Virus record (IMG/VR): IMGVR_UViG_3300025132_000316
Coordinates: 1 to 23,166 of that record
Origin: a virus
Length of the DNA stretch: 23,166 nt
Direction: 5' to 3' (one strand)
Below the pieces are notes generated by a model. That model was given only the letters and a program-made list of their open reading frames with translations. It searched no databases and was not told where the DNA came from. Made by a program: the position numbers and the translations under genes. Shown piece after piece: positions 9,401 through 16,468 of the stretch (its first letter is position 1; each line of letters opens with the position of its first letter).

Positions 9401-10528
9401 ATAATCACCACTGACTGAAATATTTTTATTTATTTCAATATCCATTATATTTACATGTAAAGAACATTCTTCAGGTGAAGGAGTATAATGTAAATATCTA
9501 GTGGGGCCAGCATAAACACTACCGGTATCACCTGTTTTTCTCTGAATATTTAAAATACAAGTGTCCCAATCCACATAATCATTTGTTGCTGATTCATCAG
9601 CATCTCTAAAATTATCTACTAATTTAATATTGTATGAATATAAACTATTATCAATAATTCTTTCACCAAAATCTTGAACAGTAGAAAATACTGTTTTAAT
9701 GTGTGAAACAGAAGAACCATCTGACCTAGACGAGTATAAAGTATATTTTGTGTTATGGTCTAACTCGCTTGAATTATTTACTCTATCTTCATAAAAGTAA
9801 AAGTTAGGTCTTGATAAGTATGTATGATTAGCATGTTTATTACCACTACCACCCATTCTTAATCCGTATGCTAATGCTACAACATCTGTATTTACTAAAT
9901 TACCAGAACCATCCCTAAATTGTGGTCCTTTAAAAATTGTAAATTTAGTTCCTTTAGGGATTTCTTTACTATAACTAGGAGTAAATTCAAATGAAGTTCT
10001 ATTACCATCGTCATCTTTAACATATTCAGTAATTTTAGCAAAATGATGTTTATTTTCATCATCTGGAAATAATAACACAAAATGGTCATAACTACTATTT
10101 GTAATAACAGAAGTGTGATTGTTTGAAGGTGTTTGTAAAGTAGAAGATGTGGGGTCAATAATAATTCTATATCCGGGTGTATTAGCGAAGTTTTCAGCAT
10201 ATGTTGTAACATCAGCCGCAGTAGGAAAAATTCTATTTAATTGAACAGGATTACCGTTTGTATGACTTACTCCATTTGTAGCAACAGTATCTCCTGTTGA
10301 TTTATTTTTAATTATTTCATAACAAACAATACCTGTTGCAGTAATAGGAGTAGTAGTTTCTGGGCTACCTACATTTGCTGGCCATTCTCCACCTGTTGAA
10401 GCAGAATTAGGATTATAAAATCTAATTAATGGATTTGTTGGAACTTCTACTCCTGAATTGCTAGGTGGGGTAGAAGTAGTTAAACCACCCCGTTGCATAA
10501 CAACTAAATCAGAATAAGTATTAGTCAT
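3485..10528 (-). CDS. Giant baseplate hub / central tail-tip protein (2347 aa)
   Basis: At 7 kb this gene takes almost a third of the window and sits where the tail-tip hub or tail-associated fibre gene lies in siphoviruses. Residues about 579-613 (FEGVVEIII...TFKIIGRNKVRELLG) resemble the first barrel of gp27/late-control-D-type hubs. Residues about 2060-2290 resemble the closing part of such hubs: an ITLEAEDIINDIL helix, then NDITVYGRG, an EEVNTEARRLLQ helix, and LRVGDVVDFESKYN...RGEYLVLGIKYGLGPLELELG. About 1500 residues of beta-rich, Asn/Ser/Thr-rich sequence with a few helical patches lie between. The N-terminal 350 residues look like fibre or Ig-type repeats. The C-terminus ends with two short copies of TTxLGF before ILKEINL-like residues. 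RBS GAGGAGGG; the start overlaps the LamG gene stop (ATGA). The host-contact role is inferred. Confidence 0.7.
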   Translation of the reverse strand: MTNTYSDLVVMQRGGLTTSTPPSNSGVEVPTNPLIRFYNPNSASTGGEWPANVGSPETTTPITATGIVCYEIIKNKSTGDTVATNGVSHTNGNPVQLNRIFPTAADVTTYAENFANTPGYRIIIDPTSSTLQTPSNNHTSVITNSSYDHFVLLFPDDENKHHFAKITEYVKDDDGNRTSFEFTPSYSKEIPKGTKFTIFKGPQFRDGSGNLVNTDVVALAYGLRMGGSGNKHANHTYLSRPNFYFYEDRVNNSSELDHNTKYTLYSSRSDGSSVSHIKTVFSTVQDFGERIIDNSLYSYNIKLVDNFRDADESATNDYVDWDTCILNIQRKTGDTGSVYAGPTRYLHYTPSPEECSLHVNIMDIEINKNISVSGDYCEIKFTDAQRIMSSKIKENDPLTVRKNLTHNSMSSEYDAQLIGTFTGTSGSTSLTVTLENGQDLTNLLKSGSDYQDIKLGNHYYSISAISSVSSNSQTLTISHYGTSISSRSSGGLQANYSSELAYRPRWSTITQNLIVDFELDSRISDLEIFLTQGTLAGTRLPFATADTNNNFVTLTYTTTRFNSNLIQHILDFYVGGYIIDKKIFEGVVEIIIEESLHGMPTFKIIGRNKVRELLGPIINRNYTHSEDMVYSTYGPIVESGTISNGSSDIYSVGSVAINATTITLNHHDGDSAGTQAIYVGQLIFNSDKHFVGEVASFDDGTNEITLKDGAMTSLSNTEPIHFTSYPLLSFSKAIQSNNNKVNSATSLDASANKGLIFSSGMDLNTDITLIGSSLNTNEDARGYNITSPDNISNDSNFYCALTGLEHSEYYKKYAESKIVNSVMTYDVIDIEQKTNKSTIELAPINPAILARVNINEENTTLETLADSGWTFSAGVTANNFTIQGGTWANIPFTHSTLQSGYIYKSDGTVIGKVLWKRKHTSNTTTFNYQISLDREYTSTASEKIYIISTYSNKQLYFLNKNNIDSGGVVQLVNPQYSRGNRPIGFHDITSETFHGRNLYRYLDLHASDSGLIGNNNIIVNMTNTQPIMGTNSELKTAASSYNFYPGSAFNATFSTYTTPKTSVNIQTPHELTENRPLVGSNFLDANNYKSTNARSDYLPHNFALLDTSSNKQSKVLCLPKSHLDSDVDWARGSLGRESQFSEENQGRLNAIRRAKEYLEHIHKSAEKYFIFSPSDIYPDSKTRESNILNGSKSFADYNIMIYGEPTLEESLIEYQDILGKLNRSNNTDENYETLTISESSHEPSELNRFGVMRLTELCFDWHFNIVDPENIIEKHTTIPNFVYSAHSSIEFASAKVMTVNGAMIYTSGSPDTIKVPILGSGANHFTAGDYAFYPDGNMLGKVSSVVSGDIILNIGAGQDNPNGINSDTDGNFPENNSKLHHRVSTYLSGNETINTIVKGQGKEDTLHNMKGSRSTPKQNEGFQMYKGGVFNSETATFKHDNVNYKSEQDSEQALQIPFYLEQKTTGSYENFNALVFQNDGYSFVEYGSNRKLLGGLLNPGERTPGEYANITPVATDGSGVTDLRVKVTVSSHYRREVTIEITTIGSASNGNTFKITNTDIYDSSTSANEATFTVKRASGTTHDPEDFIHPSRVIEAFQTESQGNNSSSIIGNRQNLLKTNIYYPSRVVLFDKYSLDAAPDGSSNDTQKINVSSINGMCIPVANGGISLKVDAETSGKRYTSIFLPLEDTFAKDINIQSGDYLGVGCEYFFKPILALKAQTDMSGTYPAMNIVTKGTRTHTEIHINNYDSSNITPDGTGNYHPNNYWLDFAPNLTGYYLASMDGYITDLNEASANVYTGYDMNEVSSYSLQPNNIYYVVSHTIIGDANGITHKIVVDGNITDSATPFNRYFRILKPSEVCFHENTPNELEFYTLKSEYTKEPRSDKMYKDVPSSNSFQNSVLGNTTSTEAEVVNAERSVVSGYKEGVLSMYVIVDSDRLGDGNDYVVRSPENFFGTGLSEGNYTFYTTDGEEKYKQNLKIDLFTASKNSSNNNFPDTATYTVPTLTFGSKFKRQVGIVSFSTPFTITSPRPVSLRKASKAKIGCSVSITLEAEDIINDILERNNIQFDNTIPEFEYFIGPNFQGADAYSAINFLARLKNKRLDFNNDVISLTKILDSSNFIKAYITDENSDYKITSVSRENSLFDYYNDITVYGRGVKSRVRDIKGIKKHKTKALEITDESLNTQEEVNTEARRLLQQHTENSKRVTVSLSSDKLKYLRVGDVVDFESKYNGITRGEYLVLGIKYGLGPLELELGVFNSGLQAKLAEILIDNKKSKAFIRGQTFKENEETAINLEQYKVKPIKLIITKTTSAGTFTLGFAQTLNTGTTTLGFTGGTGSSTTTLKEINL

Positions 10529-11325
10529 TCATTACCCTCCTCAAATTTTAGATACAATAAGGTATTATGTATTTGTGGATGTAATGTAAATTGTCTTGGT
10601 GTTCGTTCAACATTAATATTAGAAAATGCTAATTCATGTATTTCACCCATAAATTGCCTTCGTGTATAAGCATCAGCATTAGAAAATTGTGCATGGTCTA
10701 CACCAATATAAATATCTTCTGCACCCATAGCAAAATCATCGGTAGTATCAAATGTCTGTTCTCCCACATTTATCCCATTAACAAATATTTTAATATTTTT
10801 GGAATTATTATTGAAAGTAACTAATATATGAAATGGGGTATGAGAATATACATTTTCTTTTTCAGCAGTTGTTTTTTTACCAGCAGTAGAAAGAATACAA
10901 GTGCTAGAATTACATGTCCATTCTGTGCTACCAAGTAAGGTAGTAGTTTCCACTCTATATTCAGCCGGAGCAGATGTAGATGAATTTTGAGTATTTCTTA
11001 CTCTTATTTCTAATGCTGAACAACTATACAAACACATTCTATGACTTCCTCTGTTTGATGCAGATAAATAACTAATTCCCTGCCCACCACCTACTGCTGG
11101 CATGCTTTTAACCGATGTATTAAAAGAATTAGTTGCATTTCCCATAACATCATAAGGAGTTACAATTGCTTCAAAGGTAAAACTATCATAATCATCCCAA
11201 ATACCATAAACATTATCAGTTCCAGCATCATCAACAACATTATCACTATAATCTAATTTAACGTAACCACTACACATAACAGGAAAAACTAAACTATTGT
11301 TTTGCCCTACATATGTTGAATACAT
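10525..11325 (-). CDS. LamG/concanavalin-A-like jelly-roll tail protein (266 aa)
   Basis: The C-terminal half reads like a laminin-G/concanavalin-A-type lectin sandwich. FHILVTFNNNSKNIKIFVNG (about residues 167-186) is the classic 'v.vtyd...i.lYvNG' strand pair. It is followed by GEQTFDT, EDIYIGVD, then RQFMGEIHELAFSNI near residues 225-239, the usual closing 'f.G.i.ev.iyn' strand. The N-terminal half (YDSFTFEAIVTPYD) is the opening strand pair. Such domains in tail modules usually bind glycans. The gene lies between the distal tail gene and the giant hub gene, overlapping the latter by 4 nt, so a virion tail-tip adhesin is likely. There are several Cys residues (at about 18, 97, 102, 138 and 143), unusual among its neighbours. 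Confidence 0.65.
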   Translation of the reverse strand: MYSTYVGQNNSLVFPVMCSGYVKLDYSDNVVDDAGTDNVYGIWDDYDSFTFEAIVTPYDVMGNATNSFNTSVKSMPAVGGGQGISYLSASNRGSHRMCLYSCSALEIRVRNTQNSSTSAPAEYRVETTTLLGSTEWTCNSSTCILSTAGKKTTAEKENVYSHTPFHILVTFNNNSKNIKIFVNGINVGEQTFDTTDDFAMGAEDIYIGVDHAQFSNADAYTRRQFMGEIHELAFSNINVERTPRQFTLHPQIHNTLLYLKFEEGNE

Positions 11326-11329
11326 TTTA

Positions 11330-12022
11330 TTACCCCATAGACATTGTTGCTACTTGAAAGTCCAAATTAAATTCTATTGTTCCAGAATCAGCAGAAATTG
11401 TTGTATTAAAGTTTCTAACGAATCCTTTTAAACCACTAACTTCTAATCCATCACTACTTAAATTAGGAAAATCTGATTGAAGTAATGAATCAATATTTTC
11501 ATCATATCCGTGTAATGTCCCAATATTATCAGAGTTCCTTACTTTATATGTAAAAGGTATGGTAGGTAAATTAGAAATATCAGTTGTTGCATCTACACCA
11601 GAATGATATTCAAATGTTTTATCTACTCTAGATGGTAATAAAATAATTAACTCATTTAAATTTTGATGAGGTTGTAAGAAAGAAGAATCAACATATGAAT
11701 GAATTAATTGCGCTATTTCAAATGCAGTAAATGATTTTGATGTTTCACCATCAGTATCATTATATTTTTTTGCAATATTCATTTCAATTATTGTTCCAGA
11801 TAAACTAATAGTTTTATCAGCCATACCTAAATCTAATGAAGCAATTGATGATTCTCCCGTCATTAAACCGCTAAATGGAACAGGAAAAGACATTACAGTT
11901 TTACCAGTTGATATTTGAACATTATTACATAACAATGGTATTCTGTTAGTTGTATATAAGTCACCTGTCTTTCGAGATTGTAAATTCAAAAGGACTCTAA
12001 ATCCATCACTATAACTAACCAT
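11330..12022 (-). CDS. Distal tail / baseplate protein downstream of the tape measure (230 aa)
   Basis: The gene starts 8 nt inside the tape measure gene and is the first tail-tip gene after it, the place of the distal tail (Dit) or first baseplate protein in siphoviruses. The sequence is mixed alpha/beta. NVQISTGKTVMSFPVPFSGLMTGESS, then DLGMADKTISLSGTI at about residues 65-80, recall baseplate components that start with a beta barrel. The C-terminal GLKGFVRNFNTTISADSGTIEFNLDFQVAT is an amphipathic beta pair of the kind used in ring oligomers. No catalytic motif is seen. The assignment rests mainly on position and beta character. A LysM or hub-associated protein is an alternative. Confidence 0.5.
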   Translation of the reverse strand: MVSYSDGFRVLLNLQSRKTGDLYTTNRIPLLCNNVQISTGKTVMSFPVPFSGLMTGESSIASLDLGMADKTISLSGTIIEMNIAKKYNDTDGETSKSFTAFEIAQLIHSYVDSSFLQPHQNLNELIILLPSRVDKTFEYHSGVDATTDISNLPTIPFTYKVRNSDNIGTLHGYDENIDSLLQSDFPNLSSDGLEVSGLKGFVRNFNTTISADSGTIEFNLDFQVATMSMG

Positions 12023-13820
12023 ATCTTCTTACCCCCGATGATGTATGTCTATTTATTTCACGATTAATGTGTTCACCTACTTTCTTAGCAATATCTCTAA
12101 TTTCTTGGTCAGATGCACCAATTCTTCCTTGAACCTGAACTGTTATATTATTAGTTACACCACCTCTCATGTTCTTAGATTGTGCATTAGAAGTAACTTG
12201 AGAACCTTTTGGTAAAGAAACTATTTCAGGGCCTCTTTCACCAACAACTGTTAATGGTGTAGTTACAGTTCCACCAGTAGATGCAAAACCAATAGCACTA
12301 GCAATAGCAGTTCCAACTGCAAGTCCTAACATTGTTATCCATTGGAATGAAGCAATTAAACCAATAATTAATAGTATTCCCATTATTAATGCCGCAATTT
12401 GCGCTGTCCATTGAATCGCCGCCTCTACCCAATTAGCAGTATCTTCAACGGCTTGAATCCATGCACCGTGAAGTAATGCCAAAACTGCTCCTAAAAGTGC
12501 GCCCAAAATCAGTCCTAATGATATAAGTCCAGCAAATATTACATTTTTTACTATTGATAAACCAAGCGAAATAACTTCCATAATATCTCCATTTACAAAT
12601 GCATCTTTTAAATCTATAAAATCTTCATATAAACTTTCAAAAACACCGCTTAAAATCCCAAATCCCCATAATAATCCATCACGTAATTGTCCAAAGGTTA
12701 TTAATAATGATGGACCATTTCTTTGAAAAAATTTATAAATTGCATAAACTCCTATTAAAGCAGCAACAAATAAGAAACTGTATTTCATTACACTAGTGGC
12801 CAATCGGCCAATTGCGTTTTGTAACCTCATCATCCTTGCTTGCCATTTTTCACCTTTTAATCTGTGTTCTTTCAGTTTTTCTTCTCTATCTTTGAACCAT
12901 TTTAATACTTTCCCTTCACTTTCTTGTGCTTCACCAGCAGCCTTTCCTGCTCCTAAAACACTCTTTAATCCTTTATCCTTTATTTCTTTAGTTTCGGCTC
13001 TAAGGTCTTTTAAATCTTGTTGTGCCAGTTTCTTTTCTTCTAATGTATTTTTAAGTGCTTCTTGCCATCGTTCTAATTTTTTCTCATCTGCTTCTTCACC
13101 AAATATTTTTTGTTCATATTTTATTTCATCTTTGAGTTCTTTAATTTTTTTGTTTGCCTTTGATATGTTATCTTTTTGTTCATCTATTTTTTTTGGTAAA
13201 TCTCCTAAATCTACCTTTTCGGCCATTTTAGCAACACTACCAACAACACCTGCGCCGCTTTTCCAGAAACCATCAGCAAATTTTTGTAGTCCTGTAATAA
13301 AGGGGGAATCTTGTGCTGCTTTTTCTAATTCTTTACCCATTCTCCTTTGAACTTTTTTAGCAGTTACTAATTGTGATTGAAACGCGCCTTCAACTAATTT
13401 TTCTGCTTGTTCTGTTATTCTTTCTTTTTCAAACACTTCTAATTCATCTTTTGTTTTACCAGTAGCAGCAATTAAAGCCGATGCTACTGAATCAAATTCA
13501 GGAGTATCATCTAAATTTTTTAAAGAATCGGTTAAATAATCAACAGATTCAGTAATCTTCTTCATATTTTTAGCATTTTCAAGCATCTTTTTTGTTCCAG
13601 AATCTTGAACATCATAAAAAACAGTTAATACGTTTCCAACCGCACGAATTTTGTTTTGTATTCTCCATAGACCACTTCCTGAAAGTAGTCGAGAACCAAT
13701 AGTCCATAATTTACTATTTTCAGATAAATTAGCGAAAGAGCGACCTAAACCATCATTTTGCTCTTGTAATACAGCACTGGCTTCTGCGAGAGAATTTATT
13801 GTTCTCTCCATTTCGCTCAT
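12015..13820 (-). CDS. Tape measure protein (601 aa)
   Basis: The architecture is that of a tail tape measure. An alpha-helical N-terminal part is followed by a long charged coiled coil at about residues 200-330 (many Lys/Glu/Asp). Three hydrophobic stretches lie near residues 343-363, 425-448 and 473-510. The C-terminus carries VGERGPEIVSLPKGSQVTSN, the hallmark block found near the end of many phage tape measures. It follows the G/GT chaperone genes, as in lambda-like viruses, and its start overlaps the chaperone stop (ATGA). It sets tail length and is injected with DNA. By the usual rule of about 1.5 angstroms per residue the tail would be roughly 90 nm. RBS GAGGAAT. Confidence 0.92.
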   Translation of the reverse strand: MSEMERTINSLAEASAVLQEQNDGLGRSFANLSENSKLWTIGSRLLSGSGLWRIQNKIRAVGNVLTVFYDVQDSGTKKMLENAKNMKKITESVDYLTDSLKNLDDTPEFDSVASALIAATGKTKDELEVFEKERITEQAEKLVEGAFQSQLVTAKKVQRRMGKELEKAAQDSPFITGLQKFADGFWKSGAGVVGSVAKMAEKVDLGDLPKKIDEQKDNISKANKKIKELKDEIKYEQKIFGEEADEKKLERWQEALKNTLEEKKLAQQDLKDLRAETKEIKDKGLKSVLGAGKAAGEAQESEGKVLKWFKDREEKLKEHRLKGEKWQARMMRLQNAIGRLATSVMKYSFLFVAALIGVYAIYKFFQRNGPSLLITFGQLRDGLLWGFGILSGVFESLYEDFIDLKDAFVNGDIMEVISLGLSIVKNVIFAGLISLGLILGALLGAVLALLHGAWIQAVEDTANWVEAAIQWTAQIAALIMGILLIIGLIASFQWITMLGLAVGTAIASAIGFASTGGTVTTPLTVVGERGPEIVSLPKGSQVTSNAQSKNMRGGVTNNITVQVQGRIGASDQEIRDIAKKVGEHINREINRHTSSGVRRYG

Positions 13821-14008
13821 AGTTTATTCCTCGCTTGTTCTAATGTTTCTGCTTCTATCTTCTTAACTTCACCGTGAATTAATAGCATTTCTTTTGCTAA
13901 ACTCATAGGCATGTTATATACTTCTACGGGATTAATACTAAATGCTTGCGCTAATGTATATACCATTATTTTAGACGCAGTTACAGGGTCACTAGACCCT
14001 CCATTCAA
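13817..14008 (-). CDS. Tail assembly chaperone, T-type extension (made by -1 frameshift from G)
   Basis: This frame encodes 63 residues (conserved-looking TLAQAFSINPVEVYNMP, then a Lys/Glu-rich helix) and begins only with a TTG at 14008 that overlaps the G stop (TTGA). There is no ATG in frame at its start. The frame is open upstream to 14038 and contains the slippery heptamer GGGAAAG at 14029-14035. A -1 slip there joins the first 119 residues of G to 70 residues here, giving a GT protein of about 189 residues. This matches the lambda gpG/gpGT system, in which GT brings the tube protein to the tape measure. The tape measure gene starts in its stop codon (ATGA), as expected. Independent TTG initiation is possible but less likely. 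Confidence 0.75.
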   Translation of the reverse strand: MNGGSSDPVTASKIMVYTLAQAFSINPVEVYNMPMSLAKEMLLIHGEVKKIEAETLEQARNKL

Positions 14009-14385
14009 AACTGCTCGGTATTTTCGTCCTTTCCCTCGTCATCCCCCATTATATCACCAAAGGGATTAGGGAGTATTTCTTTTAATTGATTCCCAATATA
14101 GGGATTGAGTCGTAACATATCAATGGTAGATAAACTTGGTTCAGTTTTTTCAACGAAGTTATCAACCATGTATCTATACATCTTATTTAAATCTAAATCA
14201 AAATTCTGTGATTTTGAATCTATATTCAACACGCTAGAAAGCGCGGTTTCTACTTGAAGCCATGTAGGTTCTTTAACCCAAACTTTCAAGTATTCTTCAC
14301 TATCGGGAGATACCTTCAAGTGATGGCATTCTGTGTTTACTGCTGCAAACAATTTATTCTTATCTGATACTACTTTCTTTTCCAT
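14005..14385 (-). CDS. Tail assembly chaperone, G-type (126 aa)
   Basis: A small, mostly helical, acidic-ended protein directly upstream of the T frame and the tape measure gene, the conserved position of gpG-type chaperones. Motif-like parts are VKEPTWLQVETAL near residue 40 and LNKMYRYMVDNFVEKTEPSLSTIDMLRLNPYIG in the middle. The tail is Asp/Glu/Gly-rich (DIMGDDEGKDENTEQF). I place the start at ATG 14385 rather than ATG 14400: GAGGTG sits 8 nt ahead of the former, inside the first codons of the longer form. The GGGAAAG heptamer lies 12 codons before the stop and lets a fraction of ribosomes enter the T frame. Confidence 0.75.
   Translation of the reverse strand: MEKKVVSDKNKLFAAVNTECHHLKVSPDSEEYLKVWVKEPTWLQVETALSSVLNIDSKSQNFDLDLNKMYRYMVDNFVEKTEPSLSTIDMLRLNPYIGNQLKEILPNPFGDIMGDDEGKDENTEQF
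14029..14035 (-). promoter_or_regulatory. Programmed -1 ribosomal frameshift site GGGAAAG
   Basis: In the G frame the codons read GAG GGA AAG GAC, so the heptamer is G GGA AAG (X XXY YYZ). This is the same heptamer used by phage lambda for gpG/gpGT. After a -1 slip the reading is GGG AAA GGA CGA, which continues openly into the T frame to its stop at 13817. Confidence 0.8.
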
Positions 14386-14402
14386 TTTTTTCCACCTCAT
14401 AT

Positions 14403-14423
14403 ACCAACAAACAAACAGTTGGT
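14403..14423 (-). repeat. 6-bp stem hairpin in the leader of the chaperone gene
   Basis: ACCAAC (14403-14408) and GTTGGT (14418-14423) pair around a 9-nt loop. The hairpin lies between the 52-aa gene and the GAGGTG ribosome binding site of the G chaperone. No oligo-T run follows on the minus strand, so mRNA processing or translation control is more likely than termination. Confidence 0.4.
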
Positions 14424-14436
14424 GGAATTTAATCTA

Positions 14437-14595
14437 TTACTTTTTTTTCGTATTTTTTTGCACCTTTTTAGTCGCTACTTTGGTAGCAGTTTTGAGGGGC
14501 TTAGTAGCCTCAACAGGGGGAGTTTTAGGTTTAGGGGCCGCTTTTTCTGCCTCTTTCTCAGCCGCTAATCGGGCTTTTTTATTGTAAATAGGCAT
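14437..14595 (-). CDS. 52-aa Lys/Ala/Pro-rich basic protein
   Basis: This frame fills the gap between the tail tube gene and the tail chaperones. The tube gene ends in tandem stops (TGATGA) and this ATG follows about 10 nt later, behind AAGGATGATG. The product starts MPIYNKKARLAAEKEAEKAA and continues with Pro-Lys and Thr-Lys repeats to a KNTKKK end. It resembles the basic tails of histone H1 or viral DNA-condensing peptides. Codon use differs from the neighbours (GCC, GCG, CCC, CTC are common), making it more GC-rich than the genes beside it. A nucleic-acid-binding or tail-lumen role is possible, but nothing proves it. The complementary strand also has an open frame of similar length, which is less likely because it would oppose the operon. 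Confidence 0.6.
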   Translation of the reverse strand: MPIYNKKARLAAEKEAEKAAPKPKTPPVEATKPLKTATKVATKKVQKNTKKK

Positions 14596-14604
14596 AATGC
14601 ATCA

Positions 14605-16458
14605 TCATCCTTGAATAATCCAACCACCAGTGTATTTGGCTTCATTTAATTTTCTAGCCATGATAGTAACTGAAACTTCAATTGGTCCTTTATCATCAGG
14701 AAGTGGAATATCTGCACCAGTAATCATATAATCTTGGAATTTAAGATTAAAGGTTTCTCCAGTATCTTTTTGGAAATTAAACTCTAATAAACTATCACTA
14801 GCATTTTCAGTTTGGGAACGTAATTCATCCCAAATCTTAGTGTCTGTAATTAAACATGTAGCCTGAATTTCATAAGTTCTTTGTGCTGGAATATGCTCAG
14901 ACATAATTTGCCTATTATAATTACCAACATATCTTTGTTGTGTAAGATTATTATTAATAGTAACACTTGCAGTTTTAACTCTAGCAAAGTTAGAACCAAA
15001 TATCTTTAATGAACCTTCAAAGTATTGGAAGGGTAAATTATAATCTCTAGAATAGAAATTAAATAAATCACTTGCTGATTTATCAGCAGTATCAATATCA
15101 CCATTTACATCAATTGACCTTTGAATAATATATTTTGATGGGCAATCAAAAATACGCCTTGTAGCAATATCAACACTTGCTTTAACTTCTTGACCTTCTT
15201 CAAAATTAAGTGTTAATGTATTGACTTGATTTCCAGTCAATACTCTAGCATACATATTTTTATTATTTGTTTCTGCATCAACCTGTTTAGATGTATCGGA
15301 TTCTTTACGATAGACGACTTCAAGTGCAAAAGAAGGTAATCTTTCTGAATTAGCAGCACCGAAAGTATAATTTAATTTGTTAGTGCTAAAATTACTTGTT
15401 GTTATTGGAGTATATTCTAATACTTGACCTGCTATTGTTCCTGCTCTTAATGCTGGAAGTATTACTTCATTTGCTCTTATTTTAGATTTTAAAACTTTAT
15501 GGAAAAATGGCCCACTAACATCATCTATACCTGTTGAATTATCATTAAACAATACATCTCCTACTCCGTGGTCAGAATTAGTTGTTTCACCATTTGTTCC
15601 ACTTACCCCTGTTCCATACGCAGTTCCGGGAGTTTGTGCATCTAGTAAAGTAATACTTCCAAGTGCATAATAAAGCCAAGACATATTATTTAATGATATA
15701 TCTAATGATGCACCACTAACTGTTTCTGCTCCTTTGTATTGAAATGCATAATCTCTTGATGCACCAAAGGCTAAATTTAATTGTTTCATTTCTGCATCAA
15801 TAGAAGGTGGACTAAATGAATTTACAAGCCCTAACCAATTATCTGAATTTAATACTCTTCCTTCATCAACATATAATGCAGCACTACTTAATGTTCCTGA
15901 TGCACCTGTTCTATCAACTGTTAAAGTATTAGCAGTAGTATTAACAACAGTTACAGTTCCAAGAAATTGACTAGCACCAAAAGTAGTTCCTGAATTATAC
16001 AGTTTATCTCCAACATTGTATAATGCACTATTTCCTGCTGTTGCTGGTGTTACAGTAGTGCTACTAAGTGTAGCATTCCCATAAGATGTAATTGTAAGTG
16101 GAGCAGGACAAGGTGCGCCAAAAGGTTGAATTTCTAAATCAGTAATAGAATCTGGAAAATCATCAGCAACACCACTAAATAATAAAGAATCAGTAGTGTT
16201 ATATGCAATTCTAGCAAATACTGTGCTATCACCTACAATTTTAGCCATACAACCAGTGTATAAATCTGGAATCAACTTATAATAAAGCCTTGAATTATCT
16301 CCAATGTTTATCCTAATTAAATGAGTTCTATTTATACCATCTCTAAATGTTCTACTTTCGGCTTCAGGATTCGCAATTGACCCTTCACCAACATTAATGT
16401 AAGTTTCTGGGATTAAACTTACAGACGCACCTGCTCCAATAAATACTTCGTTACTCAT
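14605..16458 (-). CDS. Major tail tube protein, unusually long (617 aa)
   Basis: The C-terminal 150 residues have the signature of tail tube proteins. VKTASVTINNNLTQQRYVG is the beta strand and loop that forms the tube ring. YEIQATCLITDTKIWDELR...SLLEFNFQKDTGETFNLKFQDYMITGADIPLPDDKGPIEVSVTIMARKL is the strand pair and closing barrel. The gene lies between the tail terminator and the tail chaperones, as expected. Usual tube proteins are 150-350 residues. Here extra beta-rich segments (about residues 115-195 and 270-320) probably form surface decorations. RBS is GGTGA, sharing its first bases with the TAG stop of the previous gene. A separate sheath gene is absent, so the tail should be non-contractile. 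Confidence 0.8.
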   Translation of the reverse strand: MSNEVFIGAGASVSLIPETYINVGEGSIANPEAESRTFRDGINRTHLIRINIGDNSRLYYKLIPDLYTGCMAKIVGDSTVFARIAYNTTDSLLFSGVADDFPDSITDLEIQPFGAPCPAPLTITSYGNATLSSTTVTPATAGNSALYNVGDKLYNSGTTFGASQFLGTVTVVNTTANTLTVDRTGASGTLSSAALYVDEGRVLNSDNWLGLVNSFSPPSIDAEMKQLNLAFGASRDYAFQYKGAETVSGASLDISLNNMSWLYYALGSITLLDAQTPGTAYGTGVSGTNGETTNSDHGVGDVLFNDNSTGIDDVSGPFFHKVLKSKIRANEVILPALRAGTIAGQVLEYTPITTSNFSTNKLNYTFGAANSERLPSFALEVVYRKESDTSKQVDAETNNKNMYARVLTGNQVNTLTLNFEEGQEVKASVDIATRRIFDCPSKYIIQRSIDVNGDIDTADKSASDLFNFYSRDYNLPFQYFEGSLKIFGSNFARVKTASVTINNNLTQQRYVGNYNRQIMSEHIPAQRTYEIQATCLITDTKIWDELRSQTENASDSLLEFNFQKDTGETFNLKFQDYMITGADIPLPDDKGPIEVSVTIMARKLNEAKYTGGWIIQG

Positions 16459-16468
16459 TTCATTTCAC

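Noticed and set aside
9895-10212. Minus-strand frame of 105 codons within the hub gene
   Set aside because: It is an alternative frame of the giant hub gene, Leu/Met-rich by chance, with no start signal.
12796-13350. Plus-strand frame of 184 codons, rich in Phe, Ser and Cys
   Set aside because: It lies opposite the Lys/Glu-rich coiled coil of the tape measure; Phe/Ser/Leu richness is what the complement of such codons gives.
14333-14587. Plus-strand frame of 84 codons that looks like a hydrophobic protein
   Set aside because: It is the complement of the Lys/Ala-rich 52-aa gene and the chaperone start, it runs against the operon, and it has no ribosome binding site.
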